Origin: Pseudomonas leptonychotis | Lineage (GTDB): Bacteria > Pseudomonadota > Gammaproteobacteria > Pseudomonadales > Pseudomonadaceae | Assembly: GCF_004920405.1 (NCBI RefSeq) | Contig: NZ_RFLV01000001.1 | Coordinates: 868,001-932,000, forward strand | Reading direction: 5' to 3' | Length of the DNA stretch: 64,000 nucleotides | Shown here: piece after piece, positions 31,949 to 39,806 of the stretch | How the letters are laid out: each line of letters begins with the position of its first letter | Numbering within the stretch: the stretch's first letter is position 1 | The notes under the pieces: generated by a model | The model's database searches: none | What the model was told of the DNA's origin: nothing | What the model saw: only the letters and a program-made list of their open reading frames with translations | Program-made: the position numbers and the translations under genes

Positions 31949-32320
31949 ATGAGCGACACAGCCAATGAGCGCCGGCGCTTTCACCGCATCGCTTTCGACG
32001 CACCGACCGAGATTGTGCAAGGCGAACGGCGCTGGACGGTCGAACTGCATGACGTCTCGCTGAAAGGCCTGCTGATCAAGCGGCCTAGCGGCTGGAACGG
32101 TGACCCTAATCAACCGTTTGAAGCCAGCGTGCAGCTGGCCGATGACACTCGCGTGCTGATGGAAGTGGTGCTGACCCGCACCCAGGACGATCTGCTCGGT
32201 TTTGTTTGCCGGCATATCGATCTCGATTCAATCAGCCACCTGCGCCGCCTGGTGGAGCTCAATTTAGGTGATGAAAGCCTGCTTGAGCGCGAACTCGCGG
32301 CACTCGGCGAAGACGAGTAA
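31949..32320 (+). CDS. mapZ: PilZ-domain c-di-GMP receptor, MapZ homologue
   Basis: 123 aa, a single PilZ domain. The c-di-GMP-binding residues are RRRFHR (R9...R13) and DVSLKG (D35, S37, G40). The C-terminal helix [20 protein letters not shown] is nearly the same as P. aeruginosa PA4608 (MapZ) as I remember it, and PA4608 likewise sits next to radA. MapZ inhibits the chemotaxis methyltransferase CheR1 when bound to c-di-GMP; no chemotaxis gene is in this window. Confidence 0.9.
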   Translation: MSDTANERRRFHRIAFDAPTEIVQGERRWTVELHDVSLKGLLIKRPSGWNGDPNQPFEASVQLADDTRVLMEVVLTRTQDDLLGFVCRHIDLDSISHLRRLVELNLGDESLLERELAALGEDE

Positions 32321-32322
32321 CG

Positions 32323-32349
32323 AAAAAGGAGGCCGATGCCTCCTTTTTT
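32323..32349. terminator. Bidirectional terminator mapZ/radA
   Basis: AAAAAGGAGGC, loop CGAT, GCCTCCTTTTTT between two convergent genes. Confidence 0.93.
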
Positions 32350-32379
32350 ATCGCCCGTGTTTCATCGCGCGTGGCAGCA

Positions 32380-33744
32380 TTACTCGAACAATGCATCCAG
32401 CGCCTGCTCCAGGCGCGTCACGGCAATCACCTGCAAACCGGGCGGCGGATCTTTCGGCGCATTGCCCTTGGGCACGATGGCGCGTTTAAAGCCATGCTTG
32501 GCCGCCTCTCTCAAGCGCTCCTGACCGCTTGGTACCGGGCGAATCTCACCCGACAAACCCACTTCACCAAACACCAGCAGATCATGCGGCAGCGGCTTGT
32601 TGCGCAAGCTAGAGATAACGGCAGCCATCAGCGCCAGATCGGAAGCAGTTTCCAGCACCTTGACCCCGCCGACCACGTTGAGGAATACGTCCTGGTCGTA
32701 GGTGGGAATGCCGCCATGCCGGTGCAGCACGGCCAGCAGCATGGCGAGACGATTCTGATCCAGCCCTAGGGTCACTCGGCGCGGGTTGCCCATATGGCTG
32801 GTATCAACCAGTGCCTGCACTTCAACCAACATCGGCCGGGTGCCTTCCCAGGTGGCCATCACCACACTGCCGGGCACCTCTTCCTGGGCGCGGGTGAGGA
32901 AGATCGCCGAGGGGTTAGTGACTTCTTTCAGCCCCTTGTCGGTCATGCCGAACACGCCCAGTTCGTTGATCGCACCGAAACGGTTCTTTACCGCGCGCAG
33001 CAGACGCAGGCGACCATCAGACTCGCCCTCGAAATACAGTACGGTATCGACCATATGCTCCAGCACGCGCGGCCCAGCCAGCGCGCCTTCCTTGGTCACA
33101 TGGCCAACCAGGAAGATCGCCGTGCCGCTTTGTTTGGCAAAGCGCACCAGCAGCGCCGCACTCTCACGCACCTGGGCGACGCCGCCAGGCGCTGATTGCA
33201 GTTGTTCGGTAAAGATGGTCTGGATCGAGTCGATCACCATCACCTTGGGCTTTTCGATGCGCGCCGTGGCGATGATGCTTTCGATGCAGGTTTCGGTCAT
33301 CACCTTGAGTTTGTCTTCCGGCAAGCCCAGGCGGCGCGCGCGCATGGCCACCTGCTGCTGGGATTCTTCACCGGTGACATACAACGCGGGAAAGCGCGTG
33401 GCGATATTGCACAAGGTCTGCAGCAGGATGGTTGACTTGCCGATACCGGGGTCACCGCCAATCAGCACCACCGAGCCATCCACCAAGCCGCCGCCGAGCA
33501 CCCGATCCAGCTCACTGGATGCAGTGGAGAAACGCGGCATTTCCTCGACGCTGACCTCGGCGAGGGTCTTGATCTGCACCTGCTCACCCGCCCAACCCGC
33601 ACGCCCGCTAGGGGTCGCCGCGTTGGCTTCGAGCAGGGTTTCGACCAGGGTGTTCCAGGCCCCGCACTCGCCGCACTGGCCGGCCCATTTGGGAAAGGTA
33701 GCGCCGCACTCGGTGCAGCCATACATGCGCTTGGCCTTGGCCAT
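32380..33744 (-). CDS. radA: DNA repair protein RadA (Sms)
   Basis: 454-aa RecA-like branch-migration ATPase. An N-terminal C4 zinc finger (YGCTECG...CGECGAWN), Walker A GGDPGIGKST near residue 95, the RadA motif KNRFG, and a C-terminal Lon-like domain without the Lon Ser-Lys dyad. The start MAKAKRMYGCTECGA is unambiguous. Confidence 0.97.
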   Translation of the reverse strand: MAKAKRMYGCTECGATFPKWAGQCGECGAWNTLVETLLEANAATPSGRAGWAGEQVQIKTLAEVSVEEMPRFSTASSELDRVLGGGLVDGSVVLIGGDPGIGKSTILLQTLCNIATRFPALYVTGEESQQQVAMRARRLGLPEDKLKVMTETCIESIIATARIEKPKVMVIDSIQTIFTEQLQSAPGGVAQVRESAALLVRFAKQSGTAIFLVGHVTKEGALAGPRVLEHMVDTVLYFEGESDGRLRLLRAVKNRFGAINELGVFGMTDKGLKEVTNPSAIFLTRAQEEVPGSVVMATWEGTRPMLVEVQALVDTSHMGNPRRVTLGLDQNRLAMLLAVLHRHGGIPTYDQDVFLNVVGGVKVLETASDLALMAAVISSLRNKPLPHDLLVFGEVGLSGEIRPVPSGQERLREAAKHGFKRAIVPKGNAPKDPPPGLQVIAVTRLEQALDALFE

Positions 33745-33812
33745 GCCGGACTCCTATAAACGCTGAGCCCGGATCATACGAAATAGCTGGATATATTTAC
33801 AGTCCTGCGCAC

Positions 33813-34091
33813 CTACGATTTGCAGCCATTGCCGCAACCACAACACTGCCCAGCAGAACGTTTAAGCCGGCGCGCGAGGTCATCCTTGAGGTCAACGCGT
33901 TCCTGCTTAAGGGCAAGCAGTGCATCGTCAGCCAGCAATTCGCTGCCCGCCTCAATCCGGCAGATGCGCTTATCCAGGGTTTCGTAGGTGTCGGCCAGGC
34001 GGGCGAAGTCGGCATCGCCGAGGCGCAGCTCATGCAGCGCGCCGCGCAACTCGGGGAAGTCCTTGATCAGCGGATGGTGTTCAACATACAT
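33813..34091 (-). CDS. YdcH (DUF465) family protein with Cys-rich tail
   Basis: 92 aa. The first 80 residues are a DUF465 helical hairpin: HHPLIKDFPELRGALHEL and FARLADTYETLDKRI, then LLADDALLALKQERVDLKD. The protein ends with GQCCGCGNGCKS, four cysteines in seven residues, which most YdcH proteins lack and which could bind a metal. Function of the family is unknown. A second copy lies immediately upstream. Confidence 0.85.
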   Translation of the reverse strand: MYVEHHPLIKDFPELRGALHELRLGDADFARLADTYETLDKRICRIEAGSELLADDALLALKQERVDLKDDLARRLKRSAGQCCGCGNGCKS

Positions 34092-34175
34092 GCGGGCATT
34101 CCTCTGGGCTAGTCACTGCTTGCAGACTATCCCCTGATCCGGGGCCGATACTTGACCCGGATCAAGCCCATCGCG

Positions 34176-34418
34176 CTATGGCGTGGCGCCCAGCAAGCCT
34201 GCCAGCTCGTCCTTGAGGCTGACGCGCTGCATTTTCAGGCCCAGCAGCAACATCTCATCAATGGCCACCCGACCGCTTTCGGCTTCATAAATACGCTTAT
34301 CGAGCTCTTCGTACTCCTCGGCCAGGCGAGCGAAATGCCCGTCACGGGATAACAAGTCATGCAATTGCGTCTTGAGTTCAGGAAACTCGCGGTGCAGTGG
34401 GTGATGTTGCAATGGCAT
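34176..34418 (-). CDS. YdcH (DUF465) family protein
   Basis: 80 aa beginning MPLQHHPLHREFPELKTQL and continuing HFARLAEEYEELDKRIYEAE, a typical DUF465 helical hairpin, predicted coiled coil. GAGGA precedes the ATG at 34418. Clearly paralogous to the next gene downstream, but without the Cys tail. Function unknown. Confidence 0.85.
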   Translation of the reverse strand: MPLQHHPLHREFPELKTQLHDLLSRDGHFARLAEEYEELDKRIYEAESGRVAIDEMLLLGLKMQRVSLKDELAGLLGATP

Positions 34419-34553
34419 AACGGCATCCTCATGACAGGCCTGCACTGAGCCTAGCCCAGTCGCGCCAGCTCTGCCGCGAAGCCTTAAAACCCTACCTCAG
34501 ACAGCTTCTGCTATCTTTGCCCAAGCGTCCGGAACCACTAACGAGAACAGGTT

Positions 34554-35300
34554 ATGAGTACAGCATCAGGATGTTCGGCTTGCCGGGACGGCCAAGGGCT
34601 GGGGTTCCCCATCAGCATGGCCTTTCAGCCCATTATCAACCTGAACACCGGGACCATATTTGCCCACGAAGCGCTGGTGCGCGGTACTGCTGGTGAGTCC
34701 GCCGGCAGCCTGCTGAGCAAGCTCAACGCGGACAATCTCTACCCATTCGACCAGGCCTGCCGGATTACTGCCCTGCAGTGGGCTGCCAAACTGCAAATAC
34801 CGGCCATGGTCTCGATCAACTTTATGCCCAACGCGGTGTACAAGCCGGAAACCTGCATCCGCGCCACGCTGGAGGCGGCAACTCGCTTCAACTTCCCGCT
34901 GGAGCGGATTATCTTCGAGGTCACCGAACAAGAGCAGGTGCTGGATATCGACCATCTCACGGGCATCCTGCGCGCCTACCGCAAGCAGGGCTTTATGACG
35001 GCGATTGATGATTTCGGTGCAGGCTATGCCGGCCTCAATTTACTGGCCGACTTCCAGCCCGACTTGATCAAGCTGGATATGCAGCTGATTCGTGACATCG
35101 ACCAAGACAACGTACGCCAGATTCTGGTCGAAGCGACCTTACAGATGTGCCGTAAGCTGAATATTCGAGTGATTGCCGAAGGCATCGAAAGCCTCGGTGA
35201 ACTGCATGCGCTGCGCGATATGGGCGTGGAGCTATTTCAAGGCTACTTGCTGGCCAAACCGGGCTTTGAGTCGCTACCCGAGGTCCATTACCCAGCCTGA
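34554..35300 (+). CDS. Stand-alone EAL-domain c-di-GMP phosphodiesterase
   Basis: 248 aa, essentially one EAL domain after a short N-terminus with a CxxC pair (C7, C10). Catalytic and metal-binding residues are all present: EALVRG (E39), SINFMP, FEVTEQEQ, IDDFGAGYAGLN, LIKLDM, IAEGIE and FQGYLL. So an active c-di-GMP hydrolase is expected. No sensor domain or membrane helix. It lies divergent from the ydcH pair and upstream of mscL. Confidence 0.9.
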   Translation: MSTASGCSACRDGQGLGFPISMAFQPIINLNTGTIFAHEALVRGTAGESAGSLLSKLNADNLYPFDQACRITALQWAAKLQIPAMVSINFMPNAVYKPETCIRATLEAATRFNFPLERIIFEVTEQEQVLDIDHLTGILRAYRKQGFMTAIDDFGAGYAGLNLLADFQPDLIKLDMQLIRDIDQDNVRQILVEATLQMCRKLNIRVIAEGIESLGELHALRDMGVELFQGYLLAKPGFESLPEVHYPA

Positions 35301-35367
35301 GAAGTAGCTGGCAAGCCGCACATGCTCGATTACACTCAGCGCAACCTCACCTAACCGGGAAAGCAGC

Positions 35368-35781
35368 ATGAGCATAATCAGTGAATTCAAAGCCTTTGCA
35401 GTTAAGGGCAATGTGGTCGACATGGCCGTGGGCATCATCATCGGCGCGGCCTTCGGCAAGATCGTCTCCTCCTTCGTCGGTGACGTGGTGATGCCACCCC
35501 TGGGCATGCTGATTGGCGGCGTGGACTTCTCCGACCTGGCCATTGTGCTCAAAGCTGCCGAAGGCGATGTCGCGGCTGTAACCGTGGGCTACGGCAAATT
35601 TATCCAGACGATTATCGATTTTGTGATTGTGGCCTTCGCCATCTTTATGGGCGTTAAGGTGATCAACAGACTCAAGCGCGAAGAAGAGGCGGCCCCAGCG
35701 GCGCCCGCAGCACCGACTAAGGAGCAGGAGCTGCTCAGCGAAATTCGCGACCTGCTCAAGGCTCAGCAGGCCAAGGAGTAG
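35368..35781 (+). CDS. mscL: Large-conductance mechanosensitive channel
   Basis: 137-aa homopentameric inner-membrane channel that opens at high membrane tension. N-terminus [20 protein letters not shown], the pore helix [19 protein letters not shown]2 [20 protein letters not shown] and the C-terminal charged bundle [15 protein letters not shown]. The Ala/Pro linker (about residues 110-118) is a normal feature. Confidence 0.97.
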   Translation: MSIISEFKAFAVKGNVVDMAVGIIIGAAFGKIVSSFVGDVVMPPLGMLIGGVDFSDLAIVLKAAEGDVAAVTVGYGKFIQTIIDFVIVAFAIFMGVKVINRLKREEEAAPAAPAAPTKEQELLSEIRDLLKAQQAKE

Positions 35782-35788
35782 CATCGCT

Positions 35789-35828
35789 AAACACTGCAAA
35801 GGCACCCTCGGGTGCCTTTGCAGTGTTT
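35789..35828. terminator. Long bidirectional terminator mscL/fpr
   Basis: Perfect 18-bp arms (35789-35806 and 35811-35828) with a CTCG tetraloop and A/T ends, between the convergent mscL and fpr. Unusually long stem. Confidence 0.9.
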
Positions 35829-35843
35829 ACCTGAGATAAGTCC

Positions 35844-36617
35844 CTACCAGTAGTTCTCTACCGCCACCTGCCCCGGCCGACGAGTCAGACTGAGCTGTAA
35901 GCCACACTGCTTCAGCAGCGCGCGGGTGTCGTCGATCATCTGCGGATTGCCGCAGATCATCAGCCGCGAAAAGGCCGGATCCAGACTCAAACCCGCTGCC
36001 CGTTCCAGCTCGCCACTTTCCAGCAAAGTAGTGATGCGCCCATGCAGACAGCCGGGCACCTGCTCGCGGGTTACCAGGGGCAGGTAGACAAAGCGCTCGG
36101 CGTATTCCTGCAGATGCGCCTGCTGCATCAGCCCCCGAATCAACGGCTGATAGGCCAACTCACTGGCTGTACGTGCGCTGTACACCAGCACCACGCGCGC
36201 GAAGCGCTGCCACACCTCTAACCCCTGCAAGATCGACAGAAACGGTGCCAAACCGGTGCCGCTGGCCAGTAACCAGAGGTCGCGGCCATCGGCAAAGCGA
36301 TCAAGGGTAAGAAAGCCCAGCGCCTGCTTTTCCACCAGCAGGCTGTCGCCAACCTGCAACCGGCTCAGCTCGGAGGTGAACTCACCGCCTGGCACGACGA
36401 TGGAGAAGAATTCAAGAAACTCATCGTGGGCCGCCGAGGCCATCGAATAGGCGCGCCAGACCACCGAGCCATCGGCCTTCTGCACACCCAGCCGGGCGAA
36501 CTGCCCAGCCTGAAAGCGAAAGCTCGCATCTCGCGTACAGCGCAGGCTGAACAGGCTGGGCGACCAGACCCGGATAGAGGTAAGGGTTTGCTGGGTGTAC
36601 TTGTCGTCACTGGTCAT
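35844..36617 (-). CDS. fpr: Ferredoxin/flavodoxin-NADP+ reductase
   Basis: 257-aa FAD enzyme exchanging electrons between NADPH and ferredoxin or flavodoxin. FAD-site RAYSMAS, NADP site ASGTGLAPFLSIL and MICGNPQM, and the C-terminal VENYW ending. The subclass resembles the P. aeruginosa PA4615 (FprB-like) enzyme by position. The start MTSDDKYTQQTL (36617) was taken by homology; 20 upstream codons are open but look non-coding. Confidence 0.9.
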   Translation of the reverse strand: MTSDDKYTQQTLTSIRVWSPSLFSLRCTRDASFRFQAGQFARLGVQKADGSVVWRAYSMASAAHDEFLEFFSIVVPGGEFTSELSRLQVGDSLLVEKQALGFLTLDRFADGRDLWLLASGTGLAPFLSILQGLEVWQRFARVVLVYSARTASELAYQPLIRGLMQQAHLQEYAERFVYLPLVTREQVPGCLHGRITTLLESGELERAAGLSLDPAFSRLMICGNPQMIDDTRALLKQCGLQLSLTRRPGQVAVENYW

Positions 36618-36726
36618 GCGAACACCGGACCTATGCGGATTGCACAAGCCCAGTGTGGCGCAACACCGGCCGAACAAACACCGGCAAAACCTGGGGGCTC
36701 TTGGCCTTTACCCTATAACCTGTTCA

Positions 36727-36844
36727 CGATCTCGCGAGCTAGAGCCATACAAGGCGAAAACAGGCGAGGAAGCGGAGTTTACTGACTGTAAATGAGCATT
36801 CCGAGCCTGTTTTTAACGCTGTAGGGCCGACGCGCAGCAGATCG
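36727..36844. repeat. Structured intergenic repeat, copy 1
   Basis: Begins with the conserved core CTCGCGAGCTAG and ends with GACGCGCAGC, flanked by the pairing arms CGATCT and AGATCG. Inside are nested hairpins: AAAACAGGC (36757-36765) with GCCTGTTTT (36805-36813), and within it TTTAC/GTAAA. It sits between the stop of dctP and the start of fpr. No coding potential. Same family as 39608-39794 and 61936-62023. Confidence 0.8.
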
Positions 36845-36849
36845 CGGTT

Positions 36850-37851
36850 CTAACGGCGATTGACCGCCTGCGCGGCACGCAGCACATCGGCACCGATCTC
36901 CGCTTCAAAGGTCTTCCACATCGGGCTCAGCGCAGTGCGCCAGACTGCACGCTCCTCGGCCGTAAGGGTGACCACTTTGGCATTGCCGGCGGCAATGATG
37001 CGCTGACGATCATTGTTGTTCAGCGCCTCGGCGTCCTTGTTTACCGAGAAGGAGACCTCTTCGATGATCGCTTCCAAATCCGTGCGCGTTTTGTAGGGGA
37101 TGCTGGCCCAGAACGTCTTGCTGCTAATCAGCATATAGCTCAACGAACCGTGGTTGAGTTCGTTGATAAACGGCTGAACCGTGTCGACCTTTTGGCTGGC
37201 GATGTTCGACCAGGGGCCTTCGGTGCCCTGGATGGTGCCGGCTTGCAGCGCCTTGAACGCCTCAGCGAACGGCATTTTCACGGTCTTGGCGCCAAGCTGG
37301 CTGAACTGCGCTTCCAGCACCGACGAAGGCTGAATACGGAACACCAGCCCCTTGGCATCCTCGGGTTTGCGCAGTTCGCGGTTAGCGGTCAATTGCTTCA
37401 TACCGTTGTTCCAGTACGCCAAGCCGTAGATGCCGTGACTGGACATGGCGTGCAGCAGCTCACGGCTCTTGTCACGTTTCTGGAAGCGTTTGACGGCCTC
37501 CAGATCATCGAACAGGAACGGCAGGTCGAATACCTGCAGTTGCTTGGTATAGGCCTCGAACTTGGACAGCGAGGGCGCCAGCATCTGCACCTTGCCCTCG
37601 CGCAGCGCGTTGATCTCATCGCCATCGCCGAACAACGTCGAGTTGGGGTAGACCTCGACTACGACCTGACCGGCCAAGCGCTCTTCCACCAGTTTTTTAA
37701 ACAGCAACGCGCCCTTGCCCTTGGGCGTGTCCTCAGCCACCACATGGGAAAACTTGATAACGATTGGAGCCTTGCCTTCCGCCTGAACCGGGCTTGTCGC
37801 GACCAACAACGCCATGAAGGTTAAAGACAACAGGGACTTGAACATGAACAT
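36850..37851 (-). CDS. TRAP transporter DctP-type substrate-binding protein
   Basis: 333 aa with a signal peptide cleaved after about residue 24 (...SPVQAEG). The DctP fold is shown by KFSHVVAEDTPKGKGALLF, VEVYPNSTLFGDGDEINAL and FRIQPSSVLEAQFSQLGAK, where the Arg is the usual carboxylate contact. Probably binds a C4-dicarboxylate or related organic acid. No DctQ or DctM membrane subunit is in the window, so it is an orphan here. The start is at M1 or M3. Confidence 0.9.
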   Translation of the reverse strand: MFMFKSLLSLTFMALLVATSPVQAEGKAPIVIKFSHVVAEDTPKGKGALLFKKLVEERLAGQVVVEVYPNSTLFGDGDEINALREGKVQMLAPSLSKFEAYTKQLQVFDLPFLFDDLEAVKRFQKRDKSRELLHAMSSHGIYGLAYWNNGMKQLTANRELRKPEDAKGLVFRIQPSSVLEAQFSQLGAKTVKMPFAEAFKALQAGTIQGTEGPWSNIASQKVDTVQPFINELNHGSLSYMLISSKTFWASIPYKTRTDLEAIIEEVSFSVNKDAEALNNNDRQRIIAAGNAKVVTLTAEERAVWRTALSPMWKTFEAEIGADVLRAAQAVNRR

Positions 37852-38214
37852 ACCTTTTGCAAATAGAACGTCGTGAAGCCTGCATGGGCAGGCCTCATTG
37901 AGTAGGGGTGTGGGCTATGGATGGCTCGGCGGAACACGGCCAAGCAGCTGCGTGTTCCTGGCCATCATGGCTACCAGATCGCAGCCGGGCATGAAGCTCG
38001 GGGCCTGGTTATTATTTGAATGCCGACCTTGCTGACTCAGCGGTATCAGTCACGACTGAGCAGATCCGCAAGGGGGCGGCATTCTTCGGTAAAGCGGCGC
38101 GCGGCACAACCGCGATTTACTGAACCAGCTCTCAGTTCCGAGACTTTTCCGCCGCTTGCACCGACAATAGCGACCAACCGCACTTCCACCCGGCCTACCG
38201 CCCCCGAGTTATTC
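37852..38214. other. Intergenic region between dctP and rlmG
   Basis: 363 bp between divergent genes. Contains a hairpin AGCCTGC / GCAGGCC-like near 37878-37897 and a direct/inverted GACTCAG...CTGAG pair near 38034-38061. The frame leading into rlmG is open here (from 38020) but is not conserved-looking. No promoter stands out. Confidence 0.4.
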
Positions 38215-39339
38215 ATGCCTTTGCTCAGCACCCCGTTCGCCCAACTCGACCTGATTCGCCAACCCGATCAGCCGCACGAGCCGTTGCAGGCCTTTGATGC
38301 CGCCGATGAGTACCTGCTCAACCAGATGCACGAACAAGGGCTGACGCCAGACAGCCGCGTACTGATCCTCAATGACAGCTTCGGTGCATTGGCGGCCAGC
38401 CTGGCCGGGCATGCTCAGGTCAGCAGCAGCGGTGACTCGCACCTCGGCCACTTGGCGCTACAGGTCAATTTGTTACGCAATCAGTTGTCGGCAGATGCCG
38501 TGAAGTTTGTACCGGCCAGCGCAGTTGCCCAGGGGCCGTTCGATGTGGTGCTGATTCGCGTACCGAAAACTCTAGCGCTGCTGGAAGAGCAACTGATTCG
38601 CCTGCACGGCCAGCTCGCGCCTGGTGCTCAGGTAATTGCCGCTGCCATGGTCAAGCACTTGCCGCGTGCAGCCGGCGACCTGTTGGAAAAATATATCGGC
38701 CCAGTACAGGCCTCATTGGCGGTGAAAAAAGCCCGCCTGCTGATTGCCACGCCTGAAGCCAAACCCGCCCCCGTATCGCCCTACCCCACGCGCTACCGCT
38801 TGGAAAAACCAGCCATCGAGCTGCTCAACCACGCCAATGTGTTCTGCCGCGAAGACCTAGACATCGGCACCCGCGCCTTTCTCCCGCACCTGCCTAAGCA
38901 CCTCAGCCGCGTGCGCGTAGCCGACCTTGGCTGCGGCAACGGCGTGCTCGGCATCGCCTACGCCTTAGGCAGCCCACTGGCCGAACTGACCTTGGTGGAT
39001 GAGTCGTATATGGCCGTGCAATCAGCCGAGGAAAACTGGCGTGCGGCGCTGAATGAGCGCCCGGTAGAGATTCGCGCCGGAGATGGCCTGGCCGAGCAGG
39101 CAGAGGACTCGCTGGACTTGGTGCTGTGCAACCCGCCATTCCATCAGCAGCAGGTGGTCGGCGACTTCCTCGCCTGGCGCATGTTCCAGCAAGCCCGCGC
39201 AGCCTTGGTGACCGGCGGTGAGCTGTGGATAGTCGGCAACCGCCACCTGGGCTACCACGCCAAACTGAAACGACTGTTCCGCGGCGTCGAGCAAGTGGCC
39301 GCCACACCCAAGTTTGTGGTGCTCAAAGCGATCAAATAA
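38215..39339 (+). CDS. rlmG: 23S rRNA (guanine-N2)-methyltransferase RlmG
   Basis: 374-aa SAM methyltransferase for G1835 of 23S rRNA. N-terminal inactive methyltransferase-like domain, C-terminal catalytic domain with VADLGCGNGVLGIAYAL (motif I) and LVLCNPPFHQQ (motif IV). The start MPLLSTPFAQLDLIRQ was chosen to fit the family length; its ribosome-binding site is weak. Confidence 0.93.
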   Translation: MPLLSTPFAQLDLIRQPDQPHEPLQAFDAADEYLLNQMHEQGLTPDSRVLILNDSFGALAASLAGHAQVSSSGDSHLGHLALQVNLLRNQLSADAVKFVPASAVAQGPFDVVLIRVPKTLALLEEQLIRLHGQLAPGAQVIAAAMVKHLPRAAGDLLEKYIGPVQASLAVKKARLLIATPEAKPAPVSPYPTRYRLEKPAIELLNHANVFCREDLDIGTRAFLPHLPKHLSRVRVADLGCGNGVLGIAYALGSPLAELTLVDESYMAVQSAEENWRAALNERPVEIRAGDGLAEQAEDSLDLVLCNPPFHQQQVVGDFLAWRMFQQARAALVTGGELWIVGNRHLGYHAKLKRLFRGVEQVAATPKFVVLKAIK

Positions 39340-39358
39340 GCATCGCCTTAACGGCCAT

Positions 39359-39420
39359 GTGGGAGGGGCTTCAGCCGCGATTAAACGCCCTCATAGGCTC
39401 GCCGCTAAAGCGCCTCCCAC
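39359..39420. repeat. REPIN, class B
   Basis: Inverted pair: GTGGGAGGGGCTTCAGCCGC... (39359-39380) facing GCCGCTAAAGCGCCTCCCAC (39401-39420). Lies between convergent rlmG and the DUF2474 gene. Same class as 60500-60520 and 63578-63638. Confidence 0.85.
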
Positions 39421-39440
39421 AGCAGGCCGCAAAATCGCGT

Positions 39441-39584
39441 TTAAGGCGTCCCCATGCCCGCCGCCTGCATAAACAGGCGCAGCAGATAGGACACCGCGCC
39501 CAGGGCCAGCACGCTGCCGGCCCAGATCGCTACCAGCCAGCCGAGGCGCTGCCACAGCGGCTTTTTCTCTTCAACATCGTTCAT
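39441..39584 (-). CDS. DUF2474 small membrane protein, CIO-associated
   Basis: 47-aa single-helix protein MNDVEEKKPLWQRLGWLVAI..., with one hydrophobic segment (about residues 15-35). DUF2474 proteins are short and encoded after cydB-type genes in pseudomonads, analogous to CydX of the E. coli bd oxidase. The start at 39584 follows GAGGGCGA. It is separated from cioB by 222 bp holding a repeat element. A role as oxidase accessory subunit is inferred. Confidence 0.8.
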   Translation of the reverse strand: MNDVEEKKPLWQRLGWLVAIWAGSVLALGAVSYLLRLFMQAAGMGTP

Positions 39585-39607
39585 CTTCGCCCTCATAACT
39601 GACCTGA

Positions 39608-39794
39608 GGTCTCGCGAGCTAGAGTCCTGCAAGGCGCTACGCTAGTAACAGCCTCCGGCTGGTCAAAGCAGGCGAGAGCTTTGCACATGAGCATTACTCG
39701 CTTCACTCGCCCTTCGGGCCGCGCTAAAGCGCGTTAGCCGCAAGCGGCTTTCCGAGCCGGCTTTTAACGCCGCAGGGCCGACGCGCAGCTGACC
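39608..39794. repeat. Structured intergenic repeat, copy 2
   Basis: Has the left core CTCGCGAGCTAG (39611-39622) and right core GACGCGCAGC (39780-39789). The flanking arms GGTC and GACC pair, with different bases from copy 1. Inside are hairpins including CGCGCTAAAGCGCG and GCCGCAAGCGGC. It lies within the cioAB-DUF2474 transcription unit, so it is presumably transcribed. Confidence 0.75.
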
Positions 39795-39806
39795 GATAAC
39801 AGAGCC

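Noticed and set aside
38020..38214. A 65-residue N-terminal extension of RlmG
   Set aside because: Ser/Arg/Thr-rich and non-conserved-looking; the ATG at 38215 gives the normal family length.
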